Under the pieces are notes generated by a model. It ran no database searches. It was given only the letters and a program-made list of their open reading frames with translations, and had not been told where the DNA came from. DNA of 64,000 bases, from the NCBI GenBank assembly GCA_948099385.1, contig CANUEZ040000184.1:1-64000 (forward strand), given 5' to 3'. Origin of the DNA: Fasciola hepatica (taxonomy: Eukaryota > Platyhelminthes > Trematoda > Plagiorchiida > Fasciolidae). A program made the translations under genes and the position numbers. This document shows, piece after piece, positions 1-11,175 of the stretch (position 1 is its first letter; each line of letters opens with the position of its first letter).

Positions 1-208
1 CTCTTCTCTCGTGACTGTCTGTCTCGCCCTTGTACGTATGCTTCCATTGTGATAGGTAATCGACCCTCCGCTTCTAATTAGTACCGATCCTTACTGTAAA
101 CCTTTGACCTGCTCCTGCATTACCCTGTCCGTCTTTGACGAACACTGGTTTGTACCCTCTCCGACTGGATCGCCGATAATCAGAGGCATGCTGTCATTTG
201 CCTGTTTA

Positions 209-251
<43 letters not shown>

Positions 252-1984
252 ATGTAAATCTACCACTTAAACGGATAGTGTAGCGTAATGGCTCAACTCA
301 CGACGCTCTCTTAGGCCGAAGTCCTCCTACTCGGTCGTCCTTCTGGAGGGCACTGACTTAGCGGCTCTCCGCAGACACCAAAACTGATTAAAATCCAATT
401 GCAAGCTTAGAGCCTAGGTGTGTCTCGTTTATAAATAGGCATCTGTACTTAGGGTCTACTGTGGGAATGATTGCCCCTCCTCAGGGGCGTTCACTATCCC
501 GTACCAGAGCTCCCACTAGCTATTGGCGATCTTTCTTCTTGAGTCATTCTTCATAGTCACATAAAGTGGCTTATAGTTGGATACAGTCGCACTTCAAAGT
601 ACTTTTCCACATTCCGGACACATGGGCTCATTTCAGAAGTTCTGGAGGACATTTGGGTGACGCTCATCAGTCGTTCATTGAGGAACGTAACTGATCAAAC
701 AAACGCTGACCGGTCTCTTTGATAGGTCAGGAATTTAGGTTCACCTCAGTTCCTTCCATAGACTGGTTGTTTGCAGTCTTCTTGTTTAAGTTCATCTGGT
801 ACCGTCCTACAGAGAATCATCGCCATCTTAAGCCACGAGGCTCTGGAAATAAGGCACAAGCTGGCTCATCAGCTCCAGTCATCAGGTCGTCTAACATCAT
901 ATCTATTGTCAGGACAACCAATATAAACATCAAAATCTATCAATTCATGTTGTTCGGCTCATTTTATTCGTTGGACACCCGCAAGCATCGTTCGTGCACC
1001 AAAAATATTGTGATATTCCTAACGATCTGTCGGTCTCAGTAATGAAAGATTTGTCTTTTCTTATCGAAATAGTGCTCTTATACTCGTTGTTATCCTGGTC
1101 GGTTAGGTGAATGGGTATTCCGGGTTGTACCATCTATCGGTGATTGTTATTTACCCATATCATCCATATCACAAATTCCCTCTCTCTCTCTCTGCGTGTG
1201 CATGTATGTATGTTGTAGAAAGTCCTTCCAAATTTTTATATGCCCTGTGAGTTTGACCATATTCGACAATACTTAGCTGAGCACTTGTATATACAACACG
1301 TCTACACGTTTTTTTGTTTGTGGGACCTGTACATTTGAGTCTGGCCTTGATCCGTTTTGACAGTCGCGCTTGAACTGCTGGACATTAAACTCTCAGGTTT
1401 TGCTGTTAATTCATTTTGGCCGCATGCTTGAGGTTTGTAGATATAATCGTACGTTTTATGATTTTCAACTTAGTATCGTAGATCTTCATGAATCAATCTC
1501 GTTTTGGTTCTGGGATTCGTGTGAATTGGCTGCGCGTTGCTCGAATTGCGAGTCTTGTGAATTATGTATGTGCATATGCATGCTTGTGCGTGCGTATGCG
1601 TGTGCATGTGTGTGCTGGTATCCCCGATGCAATCCATCTTCACCACACGTTTACTTGCACCACAGTTGATCCATACCGATATATGGTAGCCATAGCGGTG
1701 ACAACGTGGTCGGTGCACAATGCAGGTGCAATTTCGGGCGCTAAATGCAGGTGCTTTAGTGTGGGAGATGGCTACACGGGGATTCAAATGCATCTGCAGT
1801 CTACCGTGTCCCCAGACAAACGAAAAGTACAAAGTCCATACGCAAGCAAAGCAAACAAGCTTGTCTTACATTCACTCAGACCGTGATTTCGTGGCCAGTC
1901 GTGTGGATAAACAAACTGTATCGTGGCTGTTTGTAGTGAGTGTGTTTCGATAAGGGATTAGTGGGGTGTACGGGAAAGTGCCGC
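1..1984. other. Intergenic stretch, no gene seen
   Basis: No exon with convincing splice sites or recognisable protein motif was seen on either strand. It holds a short TA dinucleotide run at 211-248, a short TC run near 1181-1193 and a GTGCATGT-like degenerate purine-pyrimidine stretch around 1562-1615. The open frames here (for example 719-1042 plus) have no recognisable domain and look like chance frames. Confidence 0.5.
211..248. repeat. (TA)n microsatellite
   Basis: Pure alternating A/T run of 38 bp. Three more TA runs of similar or greater length occur in the window (2292-2338, 46484-46547, 61286-61337). Confidence 0.97.
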
Positions 1985-1989
1985 AATCG

Positions 1990-2112
1990 GCTTCCCGTGA
2001 AGTGGAGGTCGCAACCTGGATATCACGTGATGTAGACTGTGAACCCGGGCCCTTTCACCTCGAAGGCGTATGTGCTACCATTGCGCCACCCCGCTCTCGT
2101 CCGGGCTGATCC
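1990..2112 (-). repeat. tRNA-derived SINE-like element
   Basis: Read on the minus strand, the block carries a tRNA-type A box (TGGCGCAATGGTAGCAC) followed about 30 nt later by a B-box-like GGGCCCGGGTTC. That spacing is typical of a RNA polymerase III promoter. No clean cloverleaf with matching acceptor stem can be folded by eye, so it is called a SINE head rather than a tRNA gene. Boundaries are approximate. Confidence 0.55.
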
Positions 2113-2288
2113 GAATCACCAAGTTAAACTTGTCCAGATGTCTTCCTCTATGACAGCCAGTGATGCCCGACAGCTTTCAATGGAGACAGGGTACCTGCAT
2201 AGTTAGCTCCAAGCAAATACCTCCCACCAAATCAGGTCTTCTCCACAGGATAAAGCAAACATACCCACATTTTAAACCTGCTTCGCGT

Positions 2289-2291
<3 letters not shown>

Positions 2292-2338
<47 letters not shown>
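2292..2338. repeat. (TA)n microsatellite
   Basis: Pure 47-bp alternating A/T run. Confidence 0.97.
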
Positions 2339-2342
<4 letters not shown>

Positions 2343-2627
2343 GTTGGTTAACAGCAAATCATTCCTATCTTCCCCTGCGCCGTCCTATTAATCAAACATT
2401 CTTATGGGGTCTGTCGATCACCTGACCTTCATGTGGAACAATCGATGAGATCGTCATAGACAAGGCTTGCGGGTGTGTTCGTCGTATGAACTGACCCACC
2501 GATTTGTGATCGAGTCCCATCTTCAGTTTTGTAGCTTGCAACTGTGATGGATACAACAAATTCCCAAATTCTGTAAAGGAAAGGTGCTATATCATTTAGT
2601 TCGTATTTTTAACAAGTCGTTGAGAAC

Positions 2628-2720
2628 CAGCCCGGATAGCCTGATAGTTAGGCTTTTCGATTCGCAACCATTCACCCCAGGTCTGACTCCCAGTCGGGAT
2701 GTATACCGTAGTTAATGTCT
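2628..2720 (+). repeat. tRNA-derived SINE-like element (weak)
   Basis: An A-box-like GGATAGCCTGATAGTTAGGC is followed about 35 nt later by a B-box-like AGGTCTGACTCCC. The arrangement resembles the other SINEs in the window but is more diverged. Boundaries are a guess. Confidence 0.4.
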
Positions 2721-3126
2721 CCTAACATGGATAAAACAGCTATCAGTGGCGAGCTGAGCGTTGATAGTACATGATGAATCATACTATGTAAAAGGTAACC
2801 TAGTACTAAATTGCACATATTAAACTCTTCCAAGCACAGTCAAAAAATGCTGTTGTTAACGGATTCAGTTCTCGGTAATATTGAAAGAAAACAGGGTTTT
2901 CAGTCTCCTAGAGAATTCCATTTGTCCATTAGTAACCAAGTCAGCTTCTCACGCGGCCTTTTCCGTGTAACATAGGTATGTGATACAAGATCAGAAGTGA
3001 ACTAGGGTCAAAACCACTTAATTTTTCTTAGATACCGTAAACCCTTTCTGAAGGGGCTTGTATTCTATGGCAAATCCATTACTCCCCCCCCCCTCCTCCC
3101 ACACACATAGACAAACGCATACTCAC

Positions 3127-3870
3127 TTCATGTATTGGTTGTTGTACCGGAACAGCTTTGGTCACGATTTGAATTGGTTCCGGTTTTGGATAGCAGTTAT
3201 TCGGATTCAGACCACCTTGGACAGACTCGCCGTGGATCGAGCCGCCATCATCATCATCATTATCATTTTCATCTCCGATGGAAAACGCGGACAGCGGGAC
3301 ATCTGCGAGCGTTTTAGATGACGCGTTGGTCCCCTCTTTCCGGCTGAAGGTACGCCGTATAGACGACTTGGATGACGACGGTGGTACGGTTGTTGCGAGC
3401 GGTTGTCGATGACTCTTCTGCTCGTACTCAGCTTTGGCCAAACGCAACGTTTCCATGTCGAATTGAGTGATTTCCTGATCATCCAGATTGTTCAGATTCA
3501 GTTTTTCAACTTCATCAAAACCATCGTCATCCTCATCGTCATCTTTTTCGCCCAACAAACGCGCATAACGTCGCAGACGTCGACAAATAAGACATATCAG
3601 AACGACGAACAGCAAAATAATGCACGACGCTAACAAAATCACACCCAATTTCAGTGGAAACTTTTCATCCGGTTGAAATGGTTCTAAACTAAAAGTTTGA
3701 TTGTTCCGTTGAAGTGAAACGGCCGGCATGTTGTCATCTTCTAATGTGGCATAGTGCACCCACTCAACCGTTTCACGCCACGCGTTTCTAAGTCCATCTG
3801 TTGTGACATATGAACACTCACGAACGAACGAATCGATACCACAAGGTTCAAGTGCATTGTCAATTGATTC
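3127..3870 (-). CDS. Exon of a single-pass membrane protein, family not recognised
   Basis: An open reading frame of 248 codons runs from just after an in-frame TGA (3871-3873) to a perfect donor (GAA|GTGAGT; intron from 3126 downward). It encodes, in order, a Cys/Trp-containing segment (CGIDSFVRECSYV), an N-glycosylation-like NNQT, and a strong hydrophobic segment (LGVILLASCIILLFVVLICL) followed by the basic stop-transfer RRLRRY. A long acidic and Ser-rich cytoplasmic tail with runs of Asp follows. The frame is open about 45 codons upstream of the first internal ATG. The exon therefore probably starts at an unseen acceptor and the first part is ectodomain, giving a type I topology. A synaptotagmin-like type III start at the MPAVSL methionine is the alternative. 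The gene continues to the left, but no further exon was found in 1-3120. The acidic runs come from a small CAT/ATC repeat. Confidence 0.6.
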
Positions 3871-4409
3871 TCAAGGACTGAAATTTGCTCAACTAAATTA
3901 GGCCGTGACGTAACCGACATACATCGATCGGTTCGCTTAATTTAATTGCGGCTTCTCGGTCATGGATTTGGAAAAGTTCATTCTAGCTAAACTGACTCAA
4001 TTACAGAGCTAAAAACATCCGCCAATCAAATGGCGTATAGCGTATAACAGAAAGACAGTGCACAAATACATACACACAGACCATGTGACATTTTAACATG
4101 CCTTTTTTCGGGGGATATGTGTTTTATCAGATTGTTTCAGTCCCTTTTTCAGTGAACTCATTGAAGTTGCACCAGTGAGATTGTGGCTGATCGTTATTCC
4201 TTCGATTTGCGTGTCCGTTATTATTCGGATAAGTTTGAGGATGTGTGCTGTGAGCGATCTGAACACGTTACTTTAAAATGTATCCTGATTCCGGTCACAT
4301 TGTCGACGTAGTATCATGGAGTCAAGCCAAGCCAGATTACTGAAGGCTTTCATGCACCGATAAGGGGTGAATTTTCAAAGTAAGTACATATAAGCGCTAT
4401 TAGACCCAC

Positions 4410-5900
4410 CCCGTTTTTCCGCGATTTCTTTTGCACCAAACAGTTCAGAGTGGCCAAATTTGGTCGACTGTTGCATCAACTCACTGCTACATTAAACACA
4501 CATATGAATGTTCAACACGACCTAGAAAGGTTGAGTCATCCCGGATAATACGTTTCATGGGGTGCGAGATTTTAGTAAACCCATTCCCGGATGAAAGGTG
4601 AAAACATCCAACTAGTTACGAAACACAACAGCTTTTATTAGTAATGACCGAAACAAAACGTCGAGATCTGTGTTCTAATGACATCTCGGATCATTTCAAA
4701 TTTTATGTCATCCTATTCATCGGGGATGGCAGACGTCAACTCGTGCAGACAACGCCGAGGACTCTTTCATCCGCATAGAATAGCCTCGCTAACAGACTCC
4801 GGACGTTTTCAGTCAAGTTCAAGTTAAAACTATGAGCTGGCCAGTCTACGATCTTGATGTACCGATCATACATTAGTCACATTGTGGTGAGGCTGACCGT
4901 ATGTATGGCCACGTTGTCGCGTTGAAATATCACGATGCCTTGTTCATTTTCCTGAATCATCGGGAGAAGAAGTTCATACAGATTTCTGATGTAGGAGTCA
5001 GATATCTGCTTTGCTTCTAGAACTAACTAGCTGGAATTTTCCTTCCTCAAAAATTGAACCCCAGACCACCAAAGAGCCACCACCAACGACTCCACGAACG
5101 AAGTTCACGTTTCTTTTCGTAAGTCGTACCAGTGGTATAGGATTTCATCAGGGACGTAGAAATTAAACTTTTTCTCAATGCATCACACTATTCCATTCAG
5201 CGTTCCAGGTGATGTGACTTCTGGCCCCGTTGCTCTCGAACAGGCATCCGAGGCATTGATTTTATCTTTCTGTGCCACGGGTATGTTGCGAACTGTAGGA
5301 GTAGTCATACACATTTGAATTCAGTTTCAAGGATCTCTGAAGCTTCAGCGTACTTGTAAATTAACTCTAAACATCACACAGGAGTCTTTTCAGGGCCTGT
5401 TTGGAGATATCTTTTCGAACGTTACGTTTACTCTTCGTGATGAATGATCATTGTGGATCTGGAAATTTTCTCGAATCCCTGACTAACGCACATCTCCGGG
5501 TATCTGTGTGCGAATATTTCTCATTTTTCCGTCTCAGGCAGCCTTGGACATCACACCATCTCCCTTTTTGATAAATGAGAGGTCGCTACCTCTAAACGGA
5601 GTGAACTTCGTTCACGAACCATATGTGACGTGAAAATTGTTCGATAACACGTGGGTAATCTTGCTTGAATATTGAAAATGGGCCATCACCGATAAAGGTC
5701 GTCGCTTTTGCTATCCGAGGGTTGGTTCGACAGCATTTCGCATCCTCTGATGCACATGAACCAGCATAAGCTTGTATATATGAAAATGTGGATCATGATC
5801 AGAATCCACGTGTGTATTTAATATATAAATCGGTTGACCGATTACCAAACCAAATTTACCCTCCTAAAAGGTTTGGTTCAAAAAGAGTGGCACGTGTGAT
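4410..5900 (-). mobile_element. Degenerate Tc1/Tc3-like transposon
   Basis: Minus-strand translation in several broken frames gives Tc1-family signatures. Around 5035-5165: EKKFNF...DEILYHWYDLRKE, matching the family pattern DEKKFN..GPDG..YYWHDLRKE. Near 4910-4930: FQRDNVAIH, holding the second catalytic Asp in the usual QDNA.IH context. Near 4820-4860: DWPAHSFNLNLTENV, the degenerate SPDLNPIENVW box with the catalytic Glu. Stops and frameshifts interrupt it throughout, so it is dead. The left end (about 4410, ACCCACCC) resembles the terminal repeat of the sister copy at 39.2-40.7 kb. The right end is not resolved. Confidence 0.7.
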
Positions 5901-6118
5901 CCATGTGAGATACATCGGTGTAACTTGACATTAGAAATCTCATTGGTCTTCACCTATAGAAATTACCGTTGGAAAACTTCGTAGATTATCCTTTCAAACT
6001 TGTAAACTTCAGCAGTTCACCGCTCCGCAACCTGTCATTTCTTCCTTCGAACACCAGTGTGTTTTCCCCCAGTTCTACATTGTACTCTCACGGCTGTTCC
6101 TGATGAAACTAGAGATAC

Positions 6119-6604
6119 GAGGATCAATAACTATCATGTGATCGAATCAGCCGATTGAGAGGCGATCAATAACAAGACCGGCAGACAGAGACAAGCCTCT
6201 CAGTCGGCTCTACGCACTACAAGTGAGCGAAGTGAACAAAACAGGTGAAATCACACTGCGGTCACCGGCTGATTGCAAGGGTAACAATGGGAAACGAGAG
6301 CTGTAGTTCTGGTACAACAGAGCAAATGTATTCCAATTTGTATCCGCCGTCATCGTTGCCACATAGTGATAATGAACTATGGGGGCATACGACTGATAGA
6401 CTGCATTTAGGCTCCATCTTTGAGTGGTAATTAGGCAACAATTCGGATGTCAAAATGTATCAACTCGCAGGTGTAAGAATTATGAACGTGTTTTTCTGTA
6501 TTTTGTTTTACCAAGATCCACAAAGGCATTAGTTACTGGCTTTGTGACAGCGGCATTCTGTGGTCGATACAGATCGGTATGCGAACTTAGGCTTGACAAA
6601 CTGA
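6119..6604 (+). repeat. Left arm of the long inverted repeat
   Basis: Pairs with 9646-10133. The match starts near AATAACTATCATGTGATC at the outer edge and ends near AGGCTTG on the inner edge, where the two arms diverge. A 61-codon open frame (6245-6430) is shared with the other arm, differing at two residues (E/D and S/P). That is probably a by-product of the repeat and not evidence for a gene. Confidence 0.9.
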
Positions 6605-6921
6605 TTCAGGCGTGTACCTAGTGGCTTTCTATACATTGGATGCACACCATGGTGATTATGGATAGCGTGCTTTTATGCTGCGCACCAATCGTCACAGAAA
6701 TGAAATCCGATAAATTGGCATATATAATCTTTCGGAGTCCGGTCCGAACCGATTTTTCTTTCGTGACCACAGTAGAGTACGTGTTCGACACCCCTGTGCC
6801 GAACAGCGGTTCATCCAGAAAATTGAGCATCAGTGGGGAATCTGTTTATTCAGCAAATTTCATTCAGGTGAAAAGGTCAGGAAATAGTCGGGAATAATGT
6901 TTATCGTTCACTCTACTTTAG

Positions 6922-7910
6922 ATGAACTGTGAAGCTGTGAATTCGGAACGGGGAGGTTCGCACGCACAATTTACACCTGAAATACGTACACGAGTCGATT
7001 ATGCATATAATAAGGGTGAGGACCGGCAAAACATTGCTATATGCTGTGGAGTCAAATATAAAATGACCCATTATTGGGTAAGACCTTTGAGTGATCAGTT
7101 GATTCCGAAGAAAAAAAGGCGAAGAAGTAGAATGCTTTCTGCATTTGAAGTAGATGAAATTTTGGAGTGGATATCGGAAGATGCAACGACTACTCTGGAT
7201 CAGATAAGAATCCGGATGCATGCGATATATGAAAAATCTGTCGGTGTTTCCACCCTGAGTCGATCTCTAGATGGGAGGTTGATAAACGGTAAATCAGTGC
7301 GTCCGGCACCTGTTGGTACCAATACTGATATCAACAAAAAGGCGCGCAAATCTTACTTAGAAAAATACTAGATTTTGAGACCGAAACCCGTTTCCTGGTC
7401 TGGATCGATGAAACGAATTTCAATCTTTTTTGTCGGCGAAACCGCCGGAGATCGTATCTGGGTGGACGTGCTGTTACGCGGGTGGCAAATTTACATGGAA
7501 TGAACTTACAAATTATTGGAGCTATGAGTGAGCGGGGTGTAATAGATATTGAAATCAAACGTGGGTCATACACAAGTGAAAAAGTGCAAGCAATGGCTGT
7601 GCAAAATCCTGGGTAAACTCAAAGAAACGAGTGCGGTTGTAATCGTATGTGATAACACCCCGTGCCCGTCAAAATTGGAATCTGTTTTCGTAGAACTGAT
7701 TCATCCACGTGCTGGATTGCTTGGGCTAAGCCCGTGCTCTCCTGTGGTGAATCCCACAGAAAACATGTGGAGTGTTTTGAAGTCGGAAATGAAAGAGTAA
7801 TATGCAACTTGGATACACGACTATGCTGCAAGGACCTCCGGATTCCGCAGTATCGAAGACCGAGTGGCGAATATCCTTTCTGAAGGAAATTGCGAGAGAC
7901 ATCATTAATG
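6922..7910 (+). pseudogene. Broken IS630/Tc1-mariner-type DDE transposase
   Basis: Segment 1 (6922-7371) has an N-terminal helix-turn-helix-like region, a basic KKKRRRSR stretch and an HTH-type ATTTLDQIR. Segment 2 (7371-7616, shifted frame) contains WIDETNFN with the first catalytic Asp and RRRSYLGGRAV. Segment 3 (about 7617-7800, back in the first frame) contains VIVCDNTPCPS with the second Asp and LSPCSPVVNPTENMWSVLK with the catalytic Glu. Coding similarity then continues past the TAA at 7798-7800 (WIHDYAARTSGF) to about 7910. All three acidic residues are visible, but two frameshifts and one in-frame stop make the copy non-functional as it stands. The Asp-to-Glu spacing is 35 residues as read. 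Confidence 0.75.
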
Positions 7911-8504
7911 AGTCTAGTGATTCTCTGTGTTCAAGCTTCATCTGCTACACAAAGCCCTTAATAAAATCGATTTATTGTGGATTTATTTTGATTGCTATAA
8001 ATTTTGATTATAGTCGAAATTCGTCTTCGTGCTTGATAAATGAGACAACTATAGAATGTTATCGGCATTGTTACGAAAGAATATAATTCTGATCAAGTCC
8101 GCGAAATTTTTATGTTTGAAGAGGGAATAAGGGCTCAAGAAAGTCTTGGTGAATGCCGTTACAACGAGAAAGAGACTATAAGCATCAACATTGTAAGTGC
8201 AATTAAGGTTACGGGCCGAAATAACTTCAAGCTAAGAAGATAAAAGATCTCAGTCCGTAGAATGTGTCCATAATCATTTAAGAAAGTAAGTTCAGGTGAA
8301 CAGTTGTTATCGATGATGATGATCCCGTTACATTTTCTGTGACGTAACAATCGACAAAATGGTTAACAAATTCAAGTGGTTCGTGCGTGTGATGTGAAAT
8401 GAAGTGGTAGAGTAGTTATGACCCGGGGTCTTTTGATTTCTATTGAATTGCGAAATATTTAAGTATTGATTTTTGGCAGATTTTGACAATGTTTTTGAGG
8501 TGAT

Positions 8505-9085
8505 CCAAATGTGAAAAGTCCGGTGGGATTTGAACCCACGCAAAAAATATATTTAAGTGTGGCCTGTGTCGATGTGAACGTAGGCCGCAGAAATTGGAGG
8601 GCAGACTGGTCAATCCCTGCCGAAAGAAAGCATAAGGAAGCACCGAACGCCAAATCTGATGGTCGCGCCGTGCATCAGAGATGGAGCGTGCTGCAGCTAT
8701 GGGAAATCCCCGCAAGCTATTCTAACTTGTGCGAGTTGCTTGTAGGGAACCATTGGGTGTGAGTGAGACGATCTGTAAAGCTGACGTTCCGCCAATTCAC
8801 AATCAGCGGCGTCGTCTCAAAGGCTGGGCGGAGTACTTTAAGACAGTTTAACTGGCCTACAGTGTCAGCTCCACGCGGCTACTCCGGCACTCGTTCCGTG
8901 GTTTGCTTCGATAGATCCACCTAATGAGGCGGAGATGTACAATGAAAACCAAGTCTTAGGACGTCACGAACCACCGGTATTCGATATGTTTCCTCGGCCC
9001 TGTTCAAAGATAGTGGAATGAAGCTTGTTGGATCGGTACTCCTACATTGTCTCTATGCCAAGCCATCTAGATCACAACTCCATTA
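8505..9085 (+). mobile_element. Non-LTR (RTE/CR1-type) retrotransposon fragment, EN-RT linker
   Basis: Plus-strand translation with frameshifts gives AAAMGNPRKLF.LVR, then SETICKADVPPIHNQ, RRRLKGWAEYF, FNWPTVSAPR and ATPALVPWFASIDPPNEAE. This is the characteristic stretch between the endonuclease and reverse transcriptase of trematode non-LTR elements. Two or more frameshifts and a stop are present, and neither the EN nor the RT core is here. It lies inside the long-TIR transposon and so is likely a nested insertion. Confidence 0.7.
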
Positions 9086-9645
9086 TTTTGTGTTAACTTT
9101 ATAAAATTGTCTTTAATGGGCGTTAACAACTGATTGAAAGGACGTAAAACCAATCGAGCATTCTGTCCACAATGTTCTTCCTGCTTTATTAAAAGCATAA
9201 AAGTTCTGGTCCTTGAAAAAATCCACATCCATACAGCAAGTTCGAAAAATGGTCCTCAAGGTGAAAAACAAAAGTGTGAATGTATGTGATCGTTAGCCGT
9301 TTAAACCACCAAGACTAGTACTTAGTTCATATAGAGGTATACAGCCGTAAGAGAGATTAGAATAAGTTCAGCTGATCGGCAAATAAATAACTGTGACGTA
9401 ATTATCAACATCTTTATCAGGACAGAATTGCAAGCCAGTGGATGTTTCTTCTTGAATCAATGGATAGGGATAGCACGGATGCGTACACGACGGCACCATC
9501 GAAAATTCAGCTAAAGGAGATCGGTCAAAGAAAGTTTCTTCCCACGAAATCAGCAAAAACTGTGATGAACTTTGGTATTCAAAGACTAAAAGCAAACCAA
9601 ACCGGTGAAATCAGGATATATTTTCACTACTATGACCGTAATGCA

Positions 9646-10133
9646 GTTTGCGTAAGCAAGCCCCAGTTCACATACCGATCTGTATCGACCACAGAATGCC
9701 GCTGTCACAAAGCCAGTAACTAATGCCTTTGTGGATCTTGGTAAAACAAAATACAGAAAAACACGTTCATAATTCTTACACCTGCGAGTTGATACATTTT
9801 GACATCCGAATTGTAGCCTAACTACCACTCAAAGATGGGGCCTAAATGCAGTCTATCAGTCGTATGCCCCCATAGGTCATTATCACTATGTGGCAACGAT
9901 GACGGCGGATACAAATTGGAATACATTTGCTCTGTTGTACCAGAACTACAGCTCTCGTTTCCCATTGTTACCCTTGCAATCAGCCGGTGACCGCAGTGTG
10001 ATTTCACCTGTTTTGTTCACTTCGCTCACTTGTAGTGCGTAGAGCCGACTGAGAGGCTTGTCTCTGTCTGCCGGTCTTGTTATTGATCGCCTCTCAATCG
10101 GCTGATTCGATCACATGATAGTTATTGAGCCTC
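9646..10133 (-). repeat. Right arm of the long inverted repeat
   Basis: Reverse complement of 6119-6604 with about 98% identity by eye. The differences are single substitutions, with no indel seen in the main body. Confidence 0.9.
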
Positions 10134-11017
10134 TTGGCTCTGGGCACGGCAAGGTCGATTCCACGTGCGTAATTGGGGTCGCACTTTATGGTGCGATGCG
10201 CAGACGACGAGTGCACCGTGAGACCACCTACGCGAAATGTGTGAGGATGATTGACACGCCGGTCTTCAGACCAATCAGGCGGAAATCTCAAACAGCCAAT
10301 TGGGTGGCACTTCCGAGTTGTTCTCATCCGTTTGCGAAGTACTGCGCCAAGTGATGTAGTATAGCCTGAAAAAATCTTAAGTCGGAATCCCTCGGTAAGC
10401 ACATAACAGCATATATTTCATTTGCTGAGATCATTACGGACTGTTCACACCCACTGCCTTGCAGTCTTTGTATGAGTCAATCACACCCGCCAACCCGTTC
10501 CATGTTTCGACTGCTTGCTTCCAAATTATCGCTGTACAGAACTTCTGTAGTTCCTTTCCTTGCGCTTGTTTTCACAAACAGGGATGATGTTTTATCTGGG
10601 CTGTTAACCCGTTTAGGCGTGTAAAACTTTTTTCTTTTTTCCTCGACAGCTGAAGAAGCGTAAAAACGTGCTGAAGTCAGTGTAACAATAATAATAGTAT
10701 AATAGTGGGTTGAATAGCTTTTCGTGCACTGTATGCAGATACATGCGACCCAAGGACTAATGACGTATGTGGACATTGTGTTTCTGCTTATGCGTGGGTT
10801 ACGGAAATACAAATAAATCCTGTTTCGTCTTCGCCCAGAGGCTCATATTCGCCCGTGTTTGTGACTTACTGGTGGTGGCAAGAAGAAGGTTTCGTCTACA
10901 TTTTCGGCATAAATACTCCCCGCATTGAGGCGGGTTACATGGTTTATTGTCCTAGAGCCTCGTCACCACTTGCTAGTTATTACTGATATTCAGTTATATA
11001 GTTCTGCCTTTTTGCTG
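10134..11017. other. Intergenic stretch with a possible dispersed repeat
   Basis: A minus-strand frame at 10094-10402 starts inside the transposon arm and continues into flanking DNA. It looks compositionally protein-like (HPHTFRVGGLTVHSS) but has no family I can name, and it may be part of a dispersed repeat. A minus-strand frame at 10477-10812 is unrecognised. No splice-supported exon was seen. Confidence 0.4.
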
Positions 11018-11175
11018 ACCGGCAGTGGTCTAACGGTTATCATCGTGGACTTGGGACAATAAAGGCCTGGGTTCGATTCCCGTCAACCCCGGTCACTTTC
11101 ACGTTTCGCAGGACTTCATCGGTCGCGAGCCCTCATTCCGAGTTGTTGTTCATTGTTGTTTAATAAATAAAGAGG
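11018..11175 (+). repeat. tRNA-derived SINE with A and B boxes
   Basis: The head has an A box (AGTGGTCTAACGGTTATCATC) and a near-perfect B box (GGGTTCGATTCC) about 35 nt downstream. A non-tRNA body follows, and it ends in an AATAAATAAA-like A/T-rich tail near 11162-11172. The head closely resembles the element at 37842-37985, so both belong to one family. Confidence 0.75.

Larger units (their letters stand above)
6119..10133 (+). mobile_element. DNA transposon with ~487-bp terminal inverted repeats
   Basis: Two arms of about 487 bp (6119-6604 and 9646-10133) are near-perfect reverse complements of each other, with about 8 differences seen over ~480 aligned bases. They enclose 3.0 kb containing a broken DDE transposase (6922-7910) oriented rightward and a non-LTR retrotransposon fragment (8505-9085) that probably inserted later. 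No clear target-site duplication was identified, so the exact ends are uncertain by a few bases. Known Tc1/mariner elements usually have much shorter repeats, although long-TIR variants exist. The strong arm identity contrasts with the decayed transposase. Confidence 0.75.

Noticed and set aside
719..1133. Overlapping plus and minus frames near the left edge
   Set aside because: Neither has a recognisable domain or splice support, although a decayed retroelement cannot be excluded.
6245..6430. 61-codon frame present in both arms of the long inverted repeat as a small gene
   Set aside because: Its conservation is explained by the near-identical arms, and no independent homologue or motif is recognisable.
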